A DNA stretch of 64,000 nt, from assembly GCA_964451925.1 (NCBI GenBank), contig CAYVKA010000021.1:1-64000 (forward strand). Direction: 5' to 3'. The notes beneath the pieces were generated by a model that did no database searches, was not told where the DNA came from, and saw nothing but the letters and a program-made list of their open reading frames with translations. Of the stretch, positions 47,059 through 55,669 are shown piece after piece. The position numbers and the translations under genes were made by a program. Numbering within the stretch: the stretch's first letter is position 1; each line of letters starts with the position of its first letter. Origin of the DNA: Nevskia sp964451925. GTDB lineage: Bacteria > Pseudomonadota > Gammaproteobacteria > Nevskiales > Nevskiaceae.

Positions 47059-47296
47059 GGACGAACCTGAAATAATTTTGGGCGTTATTTTACGATATGG
47101 CTGTTAAATAAAATAGCGTGAATTACCCGGCCCGGAGTGTTGTGGTGGACATCGCCGGGCTATGACAATGCCAGGCGATTCCGGCGTCTCAGCCTTGGAT
47201 AGCTCAAGAATTTGATTCTGCTGAAGAATCCAGCCAGGGCAGCGGGCCTACCCGCGCATGTAGAATACGTGACTCCCCGTGCCGCGCAGGTCAACC

Positions 47297-49627
47297 ATGT
47301 CTTTGTTTTCGCGCTTGTTTCGCCAAGCGCCCAGGCGATCACCCGCTCCGCCTTCAACGCCTCAACCGGCACCGTCCGGGCAGAGCGAGAAGGGGCCTGC
47401 CAAGCCGGGGGCGGCTGATCGGGCGCTGGCCGCTGCAGCCGAGGAGAGCGCTTTACGGGCGGCCATCGAGGCCGGCGATGTGCAGGCGGTGGCCCGGCTG
47501 GTCGTTGCCGGCGCATCGACCAAGGTTCGCCAAGCGGCGGCGGAGGCCATCGAAGATCCGGACCTGCTGCGGCAACTGATCCGCGATGTTCGTGGCGGCA
47601 ATGACAAGAACGTCTACAAGGTGCTGACGTCCAAGCGCGATGCCCTGCTCGACCAGGCGCGCAAGCTGGAGCAGCTGCGCGCGGAGATCAGCGGGGCCTC
47701 CGCGGCGCTCGAACGCCACAGCCAGCGCGCCTACGACGCCCTGTTCAGCCAGAGGCTGGACCAGTTCGAGAGCCGCTGGAACGCGGTGGCGGAGCAGGCT
47801 GACGCGGAACTGCGCGGCAGGGCGCAGCAGTGGATCGAGCGCTCGCGCAGGACCGTTTCCGAACACCTGCGCCAGATGGCGGCGCAGGCCGCGCAAGAGC
47901 AGGCCGCCGCCGAGGCCGCCGCGGAGGCAGCACGCCAGCGCGACGAGCAGGCGCAGGCAAGCGCCGCAGCCGCAGCCGAGCAGGCGCGGCTTGCCGGGGA
48001 GCAGAGCCGCGCGCTGGCCGAGCAGCAGCAGGCCGAACAGCAGGCTGTGCGCCAGATCGGTGAATTGATCCGCAAGGCACGTGCCGCGCTGAGTGCCGGC
48101 AGCACCTCCCGCGCGGCCGGCGTGCGGCGGACCATCGAGGAGCAGCTGGCGGGCGCTGCGCCTCTGCCGGCCAACCTGGCCGGCCAGCTGCAGTCGCTCG
48201 ACCAGCAGCTCGACGCGCTGAAGGACTGGAAGAGTTTTTCCGTGGCGCCGAAGCGCGCCGAGCTGATCGAGGAGATGGAACTGCTGGTCGAGGCGTCGCT
48301 CGATCCGCTGGCGCTGGCCGAGCGGATCAAGAGTCTGCAGGATGAATGGCGCACGCTGAGCAAGGGCGCCGGCGAGGGCTTCGAGGCCGATTGGCAACGC
48401 TTTCAGCAAGCCGCTCAGCGGGCGTATCTGCCGTGCAAGGAGTACTTTGCCGCCCAGGCGCTCATCCGCGAGGAGAATCTGCGGCGCCGCGATGCCTTGC
48501 TTGCCGGGCTGAGCGCTTTCGAGGCGGGCTGCGACTGGGAGCAGGCTGACTGGCGCGCCGTGATCAAGACGCTGCGGGAGACGAAGGAGCAATGGCGCAG
48601 CTGCGGTGCCGTGGACCGCCAGGCCGCCAGGCCGCAGCAGGAGGCGTTCGCGGCTCTCACCGCCAGCCTGCAGGGCCGGGTGGACGCGGAGTACGCCCGC
48701 AATGTGAAGCACAAGGAGTCGCTGATCGAGCGTACCCGGCAGTTGCTGGCCAGCGACGACAGCCGCAAGGCGATCGACGCGGCCAAGCAGCTGCAACAGC
48801 AATGGCAGAGCGTAGGCCCGGTGCCACGCGAGGTGGACCAACGCCTCTGGGCGGAATTCCGCCAGCACTGCGATGCCGTGTTCCAGAAGCGACAGCAGGA
48901 GTTTGACGCCTACGCGGCCGGGCTGGAGAACAACAAGGCGCAGGCGCTGGCCCTGTGTGAACGGCTCGACCGGATCGCGGCGCTGGAAGGGCCCGAACTG
49001 CTCGCGCACGCCGGAGCAATGGCAGACTTGCGAAGCGCTTTCGAGGCGCTGGGCGAGTTTCCACGCGCGGCGGCACGCGAGCTTCACCACAAATTTGACC
49101 AGGGCCTGGAGCGTTGCGAAAAAGCATTCGCGCGCCAACGGGCGCGTGACGTCGAGCGCGGCTGGGACGATCTGTTCGAAGCCGCCAACCATGTACGCGC
49201 CTTCAGGCTCGCCGTGGCGCGCGGCCTGCACACGGAGCAGCTCGACGCTTTGAAGGCCAGCGCCGAGGCCTTTGCCGGCTCCGTCCAGCGATGGCCCAAG
49301 GGCGGGCTGGATGCCGTGAAGAAAGCGCTCGCCGGCGAGCCCGCCGCGGATCTCGCGGCGAACGAGCTGGCGCTGAAAATGCTCTGCATCCGGGCCGAAA
49401 TACTGACCGAAATGCCGACGCCGGCGGAGGACCAGCCCTTGCGCCGCCAATACCAGCTGCAGCGCCTGGCGCAGAGCATGGGCCAGCGCCTCAGGGCTGA
49501 CGAGACGCAGCTGGACGCCCTGGCGATCGAGTGGGTGAGCGTCGGCCCGGTGGAGGACGCTGCATACCAGCCGCTGTCGCAGAGATTCCGGCGCTGCCGC
49601 GAGCGGGGCAACTCCAAGGGCGCGTAG
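47297..49627 (+). CDS. DUF349 coiled-coil protein
   Basis: 776 aa. An N-terminal heat-repeat-like segment (AALRAAIEAGDVQAVARLVVAGASTKVRQAAAEAI) is followed by a long Ala/Glu/Gln coiled coil (residues ~150-260) and several DUF349 repeats (FEADWQRFQQAAQRAYLPCKEYF; QQWQSVGPVPREVDQRLWAEFRQHCDAVF). These proteins are cytoplasmic and of unknown function. The start MSLFSRLFRQ lies inside an ORF extended to 47279. The 238 nt before it hold AT-rich sequence and no gene; it marks the return of ordinary chromosome after the island. Confidence 0.88.
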   Translation: MSLFSRLFRQAPRRSPAPPSTPQPAPSGQSEKGPAKPGAADRALAAAAEESALRAAIEAGDVQAVARLVVAGASTKVRQAAAEAIEDPDLLRQLIRDVRGGNDKNVYKVLTSKRDALLDQARKLEQLRAEISGASAALERHSQRAYDALFSQRLDQFESRWNAVAEQADAELRGRAQQWIERSRRTVSEHLRQMAAQAAQEQAAAEAAAEAARQRDEQAQASAAAAAEQARLAGEQSRALAEQQQAEQQAVRQIGELIRKARAALSAGSTSRAAGVRRTIEEQLAGAAPLPANLAGQLQSLDQQLDALKDWKSFSVAPKRAELIEEMELLVEASLDPLALAERIKSLQDEWRTLSKGAGEGFEADWQRFQQAAQRAYLPCKEYFAAQALIREENLRRRDALLAGLSAFEAGCDWEQADWRAVIKTLRETKEQWRSCGAVDRQAARPQQEAFAALTASLQGRVDAEYARNVKHKESLIERTRQLLASDDSRKAIDAAKQLQQQWQSVGPVPREVDQRLWAEFRQHCDAVFQKRQQEFDAYAAGLENNKAQALALCERLDRIAALEGPELLAHAGAMADLRSAFEALGEFPRAAARELHHKFDQGLERCEKAFARQRARDVERGWDDLFEAANHVRAFRLAVARGLHTEQLDALKASAEAFAGSVQRWPKGGLDAVKKALAGEPAADLAANELALKMLCIRAEILTEMPTPAEDQPLRRQYQLQRLAQSMGQRLRADETQLDALAIEWVSVGPVEDAAYQPLSQRFRRCRERGNSKGA

Positions 49628-49780
49628 CGGCTGGCGACTGTCGCCAGGGCCACGCTGCGGGGGAGGAGTCGAACGTGCCCTACCCCGCGTCCGCCTTGGC
49701 TGAACGCGCGCCCGGATGCCGGCTTGGGGCCGCGAAGGGATGGTCGGCTCTACAGAAGGCGCGCGCGCTCGCTGGAGCGG

Positions 49781-50644
49781 CTAATAAAGCTGATCCCAGC
49801 GAATCGAGTAGCCGATTCCGAACAAATACCGCGGCGCCGGCTCGTTCAAACCGAATTGCAGATGAAAGTCGAGTTGCTGCAGGCGTGTGATGCGCAGCGC
49901 GCCGCCGGTGTTGATCGCCTGGGCTGAACCACCGCGATCGAAATACTCCCCCACATATTCGACGAACAGGTCGCGGTTGGGACCAAACTCCCGCCCCAAC
50001 GACAGAGTGGGCTCCACCCGCACATGCTGCCGGGGCACCGCCGGCGACCAGAACGTGGTGAGCATGCCGCTCAAGCTCCAGTCTTGCGAAATCTCGTGGG
50101 ACCAAGGGAACTGGAGATAGGGAATATATCCGCGATCCGCCACTCCGGCTGCCGCCGTAGGCAGGGCAACGCCGAGGGTGCCTGACCACTGGACTTCGCC
50201 CGGCAGCGGGGCGAACTGGTGCTTCACCGCCGGAGAGATCGCCGTAAATCCGGTGGCTGCGTCACCGTTGAGCCGTCGCTGGTAGTCCGGCAGATCGACC
50301 AGCACCTCGCTGCAGCCACCCACGCTGGCACGCACGCGGGTGTTGGTGCCGTCAAAGGTTCGAGCTACGCGCTGGTCGGTCCAATTGATGCCGTTTTCAA
50401 CCTGCACGCTGCCGGTCGGCACGACGGCGCTGGAGTTGGTCACATCGGGACGGTCGACTTCGATCGGTCCGGACGTATCGGAGCAGCCCTCACCCGCATA
50501 CGTCACCAAGCAGGGAAAAATCGCCAAGCTCCCGATCCCCACGGCCATTGCCAGGCGCAGCCAAGCCGCCCTGGAACGTGCCGGCCGGGGATTGATTGCT
50601 GGGCGCACCCACTCGCTCCATTCGGGAGATCGCGGATTATCCAC
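49781..50644 (-). CDS. Outer membrane protein, 'MetA-pathway of phenol degradation' transporter-like family
   Basis: 287 aa. A membrane/signal segment (LAMAVGIGSLAIFPCLVTYAG) is followed by IEVDRPDVTNSSAVVPTGSVQVENGINW, then beta-strands every ~10 residues to a C-terminal aromatic (GIGYSIRWDQLY). This matches the PF13557 family of predicted outer-membrane proteins. The start is a GTG at 50644; an ATG at 50548 nearer the signal sequence is possible. It lies alone, downstream of the thioredoxin-like gene on the same strand. Confidence 0.75.
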   Translation of the reverse strand: MDNPRSPEWSEWVRPAINPRPARSRAAWLRLAMAVGIGSLAIFPCLVTYAGEGCSDTSGPIEVDRPDVTNSSAVVPTGSVQVENGINWTDQRVARTFDGTNTRVRASVGGCSEVLVDLPDYQRRLNGDAATGFTAISPAVKHQFAPLPGEVQWSGTLGVALPTAAAGVADRGYIPYLQFPWSHEISQDWSLSGMLTTFWSPAVPRQHVRVEPTLSLGREFGPNRDLFVEYVGEYFDRGGSAQAINTGGALRITRLQQLDFHLQFGLNEPAPRYLFGIGYSIRWDQLY

Positions 50645-50695
50645 GGCTCAGCGCGGGATGTCAGCGGGGGCATGACAACTTTCCGCGTAGACGAA

Positions 50696-51253
50696 TCAGG
50701 CTCCCGGCGCGCGGCAGTAGCAGCCCTTTTCGACGACATCGAAGAGGGTGCTTCCGCGGGTGGCCTGCAACGCGTTTACTCCCAATACCTTTCCAACCGT
50801 CGTGGTGCAGAAGCTGCCCGACGTCACCGGGCCTGCATAAACCAGCCGCCGCCCCTCGATGCTCAGCAGCGTCGGCGTCGCCGGCAGCTGGCGCAGCACT
50901 TTTTGCCAGGGAGGATCCTTGTTGCCATTGTCATCGTGGATGTCCCTAATCACGATGCGGAGATCCTTGCGCTTTGAATGCGCAACGGCTTCTTCCAGCC
51001 TCCGCAGGGTGGCCTCGGTACAGGGGCAGGATTTGTCCACGATGACCACCAGCTCCGCGCCTGCGCCACCGGTGGCGGCGGCCCAGTCGGAGACGCTGAG
51101 CTTGAAATCCGCGGTCAGTGCGCCATTGCGGTCTCCATCCAGCGGCGTGTACCAGGTATCGAGCGAGACCTGCCAGGCATTCAGGACCAGCATGGCCAAA
51201 GGCCCGGCAACGGCCAGCCCGATCAACAGGCGATCGTAGAGGCTGTCTTTCAT
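50696..51253 (-). CDS. Membrane-anchored thioredoxin-like protein with a CPC motif
   Basis: 185 aa. One N-terminal membrane helix (RLLIGLAVAGPLAMLVLNAW), then a thioredoxin-like core in which the active site is ELVVIVDKSCPCTEATL (C76-P-C78) instead of CxxC. A second Cys set lies at GSFCTTTVG and GCYCRAP. It resembles DUF6436-type redoxin proteins. The ATG overlaps the stop of the upstream membrane-protein gene (ATGA), so the pair is co-translated. The function may be periplasmic thiol chemistry. Confidence 0.78.
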   Translation of the reverse strand: MKDSLYDRLLIGLAVAGPLAMLVLNAWQVSLDTWYTPLDGDRNGALTADFKLSVSDWAAATGGAGAELVVIVDKSCPCTEATLRRLEEAVAHSKRKDLRIVIRDIHDDNGNKDPPWQKVLRQLPATPTLLSIEGRRLVYAGPVTSGSFCTTTVGKVLGVNALQATRGSTLFDVVEKGCYCRAPGA

Positions 51254-51756
51254 GCCCGCCAGAACATCCACCAGGAGCTATAAGTGGAGGGCCAGAAGTA
51301 TTCAAGAACGGCGACAATCGCCACGTACATCGCCACATTCCGCATCCAGGCGCGCCGGGTCCAGTGGAGCGAGTCCCTGGAGCGGGAAAACTGCAGCCAG
51401 AGGGTGTAGACAAACAGGAGGGTTGCCAAAGTCACCTGCAGCGCGATGGCGAAGTTGATGCGGGGCAGGATTGCCGCCGGGCTGCCGAACAAATAGTGCC
51501 CCAGGGAAATCCAGTTGGCGAAGACGTATCCGTGCACCACCGAATAGCTGCGATCGACTTTGCCGTTGTAGATGTAGTCCACGGCGCGGTGGGCCAGCAG
51601 CGCGACCGGAATCCACAGCGCGCCGACGACGCCCGCCGTCAACCAGGCGGGCTCGGGATACTGATTGAAGAAGTAGACATTGTCGAAGAAGTGCAGCGTG
51701 GCGCCGTACAGCGTAAGCCAGATCAGTGCCTTGTAAACACGAATGGAGCGGTCCAT
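51250..51756 (-). CDS. Polytopic membrane protein of unknown function
   Basis: 168 aa, about four helices (for example VYKALIWLTLYGATLHFFDNVYFF, WLTAGVVGALWIPVALLAHRAVDYI, INFAIALQVTLATLLFVYTLWLQF, VAMYVAIVAVLEYFW). Aromatic-rich, no family recognised. I start at the ATG at 51756; a longer ORF to 51849 reads through the TetR operators. It is first in a two-gene operon with the thioredoxin-like gene and is divergent from a TetR gene. Confidence 0.7.
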   Translation of the reverse strand: MDRSIRVYKALIWLTLYGATLHFFDNVYFFNQYPEPAWLTAGVVGALWIPVALLAHRAVDYIYNGKVDRSYSVVHGYVFANWISLGHYLFGSPAAILPRINFAIALQVTLATLLFVYTLWLQFSRSRDSLHWTRRAWMRNVAMYVAIVAVLEYFWPSTYSSWWMFWRA

Positions 51757-51834
51757 CACCTGAAAGTCCTCATGGGAAGAAACGGCGGCACCGACATATC
51801 GCTTCAAATCGGCCGCGAGCGGGCCGGCTCCAGA

Positions 51835-51850
51835 TATGCCACGTGACATA
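51835..51850. promoter_or_regulatory. TATGCC-type operator 1
   Basis: TATGCCACGTGACATA, a near-perfect 16-bp palindrome (one symmetric position differs). It lies between a TetR gene and its divergent neighbour, just downstream of the predicted -10 of the membrane-protein promoter. Its half-site matches operator 2. Confidence 0.7.
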
Positions 51851-51858
51851 GCGGCGCC

Positions 51859-51888
51859 ATGCTAGAATATGCCGCATGGCATAGTCAA
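51859..51888 (-). promoter_or_regulatory. Predicted promoter of the membrane protein/thioredoxin-like operon
   Basis: Read on the minus strand: TTGACT (-35), 18-nt spacer, TAGCAT (-10). Operator 2 fills the spacer and operator 1 follows the -10 box, a layout expected for a promoter blocked by a repressor. Confidence 0.6.
51868..51883. promoter_or_regulatory. TATGCC-type operator 2
   Basis: TATGCC-GCAT-GGCATA: six perfectly paired bases on each side. Its centre is 33 bp from that of operator 1, about three helical turns, so two dimers would bind the same face of the DNA. Confidence 0.7.
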
Positions 51889-51908
51889 TAGCGGCGTTTG
51901 AATCTTCA

Positions 51909-52511
51909 ATGAGCTCGGGAACACGGAACAAGATGATCGCCGGCGCAGCCGACTTGATTCGCCGGCGCGGCGTAAACGCCACCAGCGTGCGCGAAGTGGT
52001 GCGTTACACCGACACACCTCGCGGCTCCATCGCCCATCATTTCCCCCGGGGCAAGCAGGAGCTGGTGGAAGAAGCGCTGCGCTATGCCGGCCGCGAGGTC
52101 AGCGTCCCCTTGGAAAAGCTGGTCGGGGAACACGGCACCATCGCCGGTTTGCGGGCGTTCGTTGGCCTATGGCGCAAAGTTCTGGAGAGCACCGGCTATG
52201 AGGGCGGATGTCCCGTGGTTGCGGTGGCTGTGGAGCAGTACATCGCGGAGGATGGAACACCGAATGCCGGGTTCCAGGAGCATTTGCTGCGGTTGGCGAA
52301 TGAAATCTTCAACGACTGGGCCGGCATTCTCAGAACCTCGATGCGCAAGGAGGGCGTCACGCCCAAGCGGGCGCAGCGACTGGCCAGCCTGGTGGTCTCC
52401 TCGGTGGAGGGGACCGTCGCCCTGTGCCGGGCCGCGCGCAGCGCGCAACCTCTGGACGATGTTCAGACGGAACTGGAATTTCTGCTTTCAAGCGCAATCC
52501 CGGCCCGTTGA
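51909..52511 (+). CDS. TetR/AcrR-family regulator, LmrA/YxaF-like
   Basis: 200 aa. The N-terminal HTH is NKMIAGAADLIRRRGVNATSVREVVRYTDTPRGSIAHHFPRGKQELVEEAL. The ligand-binding part has GYEGGCPVVAVAVEQ, typical of the LmrA/YxaF subgroup. It probably represses the divergent membrane-protein/redoxin operon and itself through the two TATGCC palindromes. The inducer is unknown. Confidence 0.92.
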   Translation: MSSGTRNKMIAGAADLIRRRGVNATSVREVVRYTDTPRGSIAHHFPRGKQELVEEALRYAGREVSVPLEKLVGEHGTIAGLRAFVGLWRKVLESTGYEGGCPVVAVAVEQYIAEDGTPNAGFQEHLLRLANEIFNDWAGILRTSMRKEGVTPKRAQRLASLVVSSVEGTVALCRAARSAQPLDDVQTELEFLLSSAIPAR

Positions 52512-52627
52512 ACCCGGTCGGTTGAAAAATAGAACCGAATGACCTTGGCCTTGCGCCGCGCTTCCACCCGGTCTTCCCGGCGGCGCGGCGAAGCGGCGGC
52601 AACCTCCTGCGCCCGGCCGCGTTCCGC

Positions 52628-53518
52628 TCAGGCGGCGGCGCGCTCCAGCGGTCCACGCACGCTTTCATGCAGGAAGCGGGAAATGATCGGGTTGACCTTG
52701 CCGGGCTGTTCGATCATCGGGAGATGGCCGCAGTCCTCCAGCCATTCGGCGCGGTCGGGGCTCAGCCGCGCGCATAGCTCGCGTCCGGCCGCCGCCGGCA
52801 GCACCTTGTTCTCCATGCCCCAGATCGAGCAGATCGGAACGCGGATGTCGGCCCGGCTCAGGCCGTCCAGTTCGCCGTAGGTGCCCAGGTTGCGGGCCAG
52901 CGAGTTGAGCACGCGCAACTGATCGCGGCTCTCGTACAGGCTTTGCAGGGCCGGATCGTGATGAACGCCGGCCCGTTTGCCGGCGCGCCCGAGCAGGCCC
53001 CTGATCGCCCCGGCCCTGGCCGCGCGCGGGATGCGCAGGCGTGGGGCAAGCCGGCGCAGGAGTACGCCGGCAAGCCGGGAGCGGGTACTCAGGCGATAGA
53101 GGCCGCCGAAGGAACCGGCCGAGACGGTTCGCTCGGTCAGCGTGTTGAACAGCACCAAGGCGCGCACCCGCTCCGGAAACCGCGCGGCGAAGGCCAGGGC
53201 CATCGCGCTGCCCATGCAGTTGCCCACCAGCGTCACAGGCTCAGGTCCGAGCCGCTGCACAAACTCCGCGAGCAGGCTGACATAAAGCGCAAGGCAGTAC
53301 TCGACATCCGGCTTGGCCGAATCCCCGTAGCCCAGCAAGTCCATTGCGTACAGGCAGTGGCTTGGCGCGAAGTGCTGCATCTGCGCTTCCCAGATCCGCC
53401 GCGAGGTGCCGCCGTTGTGCAGGAACACGATCGGCGCGCCGCTGCCGACGCGCTCGTATGCAACACTGTGTCCGCGGAAATCGAATGTGCCGAGGTATTT
53501 GTCGCTGAGGTTGGTCAT
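52628..53518 (-). CDS. Alpha/beta hydrolase with a cysteine nucleophile
   Basis: 296 aa. VFLHNGGTSRRIWEAQM (oxyanion region), YAMDLLGYGDSAKP and the nucleophile elbow VGNCMGSAMAL: the usual Ser is Cys101. The histidine lies in EDCGHLPMIEQPG. The acid position reads IWGMENKVLP, where Asp is more common. Cys-type elbows occur in dienelactone hydrolase and some esterase groups; the reaction here cannot be named. It is divergent from the LuxR-type regulator across 281 nt with no gene. Confidence 0.85.
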   Translation of the reverse strand: MTNLSDKYLGTFDFRGHSVAYERVGSGAPIVFLHNGGTSRRIWEAQMQHFAPSHCLYAMDLLGYGDSAKPDVEYCLALYVSLLAEFVQRLGPEPVTLVGNCMGSAMALAFAARFPERVRALVLFNTLTERTVSAGSFGGLYRLSTRSRLAGVLLRRLAPRLRIPRAARAGAIRGLLGRAGKRAGVHHDPALQSLYESRDQLRVLNSLARNLGTYGELDGLSRADIRVPICSIWGMENKVLPAAAGRELCARLSPDRAEWLEDCGHLPMIEQPGKVNPIISRFLHESVRGPLERAAA

Positions 53519-53799
53519 GGCGCGGGTATCCTAGCCCGCAGCTTGCCGGATGCAGGCATCCCAAACGGCCACGGGGTGCATCCGTTTCAGCCAACACTCA
53601 CGCCGAGGGAGGGCAATTGGACAAACCTGTCCCGGGCGGCGCCCTTGAGAACTTTGCAGCGGCGGGCCATGAGCCGTGACCGCGCGGCGGCGGATGTTGA
53701 AGTGCCCGCGGCGAGTCGGGCTTGCGGCGATTGAGCGCGCCGCATCAGAATTGGCATGAGAAGTGCTGATTTTGACCGGTCCCGCTTCGACGATCACGG

Positions 53800-55518
53800 A
53801 TGGCGATGAACAAGCCCTCGACCCAGCCAGTCACCGGCCTGCCGGCCCCGGCGGGACACGCCGGGAGCGCGCTCGAAGCGAGGGCGCGGCAGCTGGTGGC
53901 CGAGCACGGGCCGTTCAACGCCGTCACCTGGGCGCTCGACAACGGACCGCCGGAACTCGCCGCGGTCACCCTGGCCGGCGCCTCGCTCGACATCGTCCGC
54001 GCCCGCGGCGATTTCGATTTCTTCTTCAATGCGGTGGAGCGGCTGGCGCCGGAACAGCTGGCGCAGTTGCCGGAAATCGACGCCGCGGCGGTATGGGCGC
54101 TGGCGCTGAGCTGCCGCCTGCGGCTTGCCACCAACCGGCTGGACGAGCTGGAGCGGCGCATGCCGGCGCTGCGGCTGCAGGGCCGCAGCTTCCTGCTGGA
54201 CTTTCCGCGCACGCCGTTTGACCGCAACGATCCGGAAACCGGCATGCAGTGCTGGGTGGGCATGATGCGCACGCTGATCGCCGCCTTTGCCGGCGACGCC
54301 GAGCGCGCGCTGCAGCTGGCGGCGCAATGGAAGGCGTCATTCCCGCGCTCCACCGAATACGACCTGGCCACGGTGCACTGTGCCACCGCGCTGGCCAGCT
54401 GCCTGCTCGGGCGCTTTGGCGAGGCCGAGCGCGACGGCCAGGCGGCGCTGGCGACGTTCCGCGACGAGAAGATCGAGTCCGGCGTGGCCTGGTCCACGGT
54501 CTGCGTCGCCTTCGCGCAACTGTTCGACGGCCGTGTCGCCGAAGCGTCGCGCGCCCTGGATCGTGCCGGCGCGCCGGAAGGCTGCGCCGCCGCGCGGCCG
54601 ACGCGCGCGCAGGCTTCGCTGCGCGCGGCGCGCACCATGGCGCTGTTCGAGAGCGGCGCACTCGACCCCTCCCTGGCACAGGCCCGCGCCGCGCTGGAAG
54701 CCGCCGACGAACCGCGCGTTGCGGCTTTTGTCGCCAGCGACCTGGCGGTGGCGGTGCGGGCGCACCTGGCGCTGGAGCAGCCGGCGCGCGCCCTGGCCCT
54801 GCTGGAATCGCCGCGCTACGCGCCGCCAGAGGAGGCCGCCGCCTGGTGGAACCGGCGGCTGGCGCTGGAGCGCGCCCGCACCGCGCTCATCACCGGCGAG
54901 CTGGGGCCGCTGCGCGCCCCGGCGCCGCCGGACCTGCTGCCGCTGATGGACCTGATCGCCGACTGCCGGCAGCGGCCGACGCCGATCCTGCTGCGGCCTT
55001 TGCGCGTGCTGGCGCAACAGGCGGAGGACGCGCGGCTGGGCGATACCTGGGCGGTGTTCCAGCTGCTCAAGGCGCGCGTCGAGCACGATACCGGCAATGT
55101 GCTGCAGGCGCGGCGCACGGTGACGCAGCTGCTCGGCTCAGCGCTGCAGCGCGAGCGGGTCGGTTCGCTGGCCTCGCTGGCGCGCGGCCTGCCGGCTACA
55201 TTCGCCGAGGCGCTGAAGGCGCTGCTCGACAACAAGGCCGCCGCCACTGCCGAACTGCAGCGCCTGGCCGCGCTGCTCGGCCACGCGCAGGAGCGGGCGT
55301 CGCCCGGCGCGGCGGAGATCCGGCTGTCCGGACGCGAACGCCAGATCGCGGCGGCGCTGTCCGAAGGGCTGTCCAACCGCGACATCGCCGCGCGCCTGCA
55401 CCTGACCGAGCAGACGGTGAAGTGGCACCTGTGGAATCTCTTCCAGAAGCTCGGCGTGCGCAACCGCCTCGGCGCGGTGCAGGCCCTCGCCCGCCTGGGG
55501 CTTGTCGCGCCGGACTGA
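53800..55518 (+). CDS. LuxR-family regulator, MalT-like without the ATPase domain
   Basis: 572 aa. The C-terminal HTH (LSGRERQIAAALSEGLSNRDIAARLHLTEQTVKWHLWNLFQKLGVRNR, about 508-555) is a LuxR/GerE domain. Residues ~30-480 are Ala/Leu-rich helical repeats of the MalT/STAND arm type. No Walker A or other NTPase motif precedes them, so the ATPase half of MalT-type (about 900 aa) regulators is missing. It stands just upstream of the hydrolase/DUF1302/DUF1329 genes on the same strand and is the obvious candidate regulator. Confidence 0.85.
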   Translation: MAMNKPSTQPVTGLPAPAGHAGSALEARARQLVAEHGPFNAVTWALDNGPPELAAVTLAGASLDIVRARGDFDFFFNAVERLAPEQLAQLPEIDAAAVWALALSCRLRLATNRLDELERRMPALRLQGRSFLLDFPRTPFDRNDPETGMQCWVGMMRTLIAAFAGDAERALQLAAQWKASFPRSTEYDLATVHCATALASCLLGRFGEAERDGQAALATFRDEKIESGVAWSTVCVAFAQLFDGRVAEASRALDRAGAPEGCAAARPTRAQASLRAARTMALFESGALDPSLAQARAALEAADEPRVAAFVASDLAVAVRAHLALEQPARALALLESPRYAPPEEAAAWWNRRLALERARTALITGELGPLRAPAPPDLLPLMDLIADCRQRPTPILLRPLRVLAQQAEDARLGDTWAVFQLLKARVEHDTGNVLQARRTVTQLLGSALQRERVGSLASLARGLPATFAEALKALLDNKAAATAELQRLAALLGHAQERASPGAAEIRLSGRERQIAAALSEGLSNRDIAARLHLTEQTVKWHLWNLFQKLGVRNRLGAVQALARLGLVAPD

Positions 55519-55669
55519 TGCGCCGCGCTGACGCGCCGGCTTGGCGCGCTGACTTGGCACGCCGGGGGGAGGCGCCGCATGCGGCGGCGCTGAACCAAGC
55601 AAAACTTCCGTACGGTGCCGCGCGGCCCGCCGGCGCCTAGCATGGCCGGCATCGCTGACGGAGACCGCC

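Noticed and set aside
47086..47115. TATTTTA/TAAAATA inverted repeat in the AT-rich gap upstream of fic
   Set aside because: Seven bases of AT pairing in an AT-rich stretch is weak evidence; it may be part of a promoter but no clear -35/-10 spacing was found.
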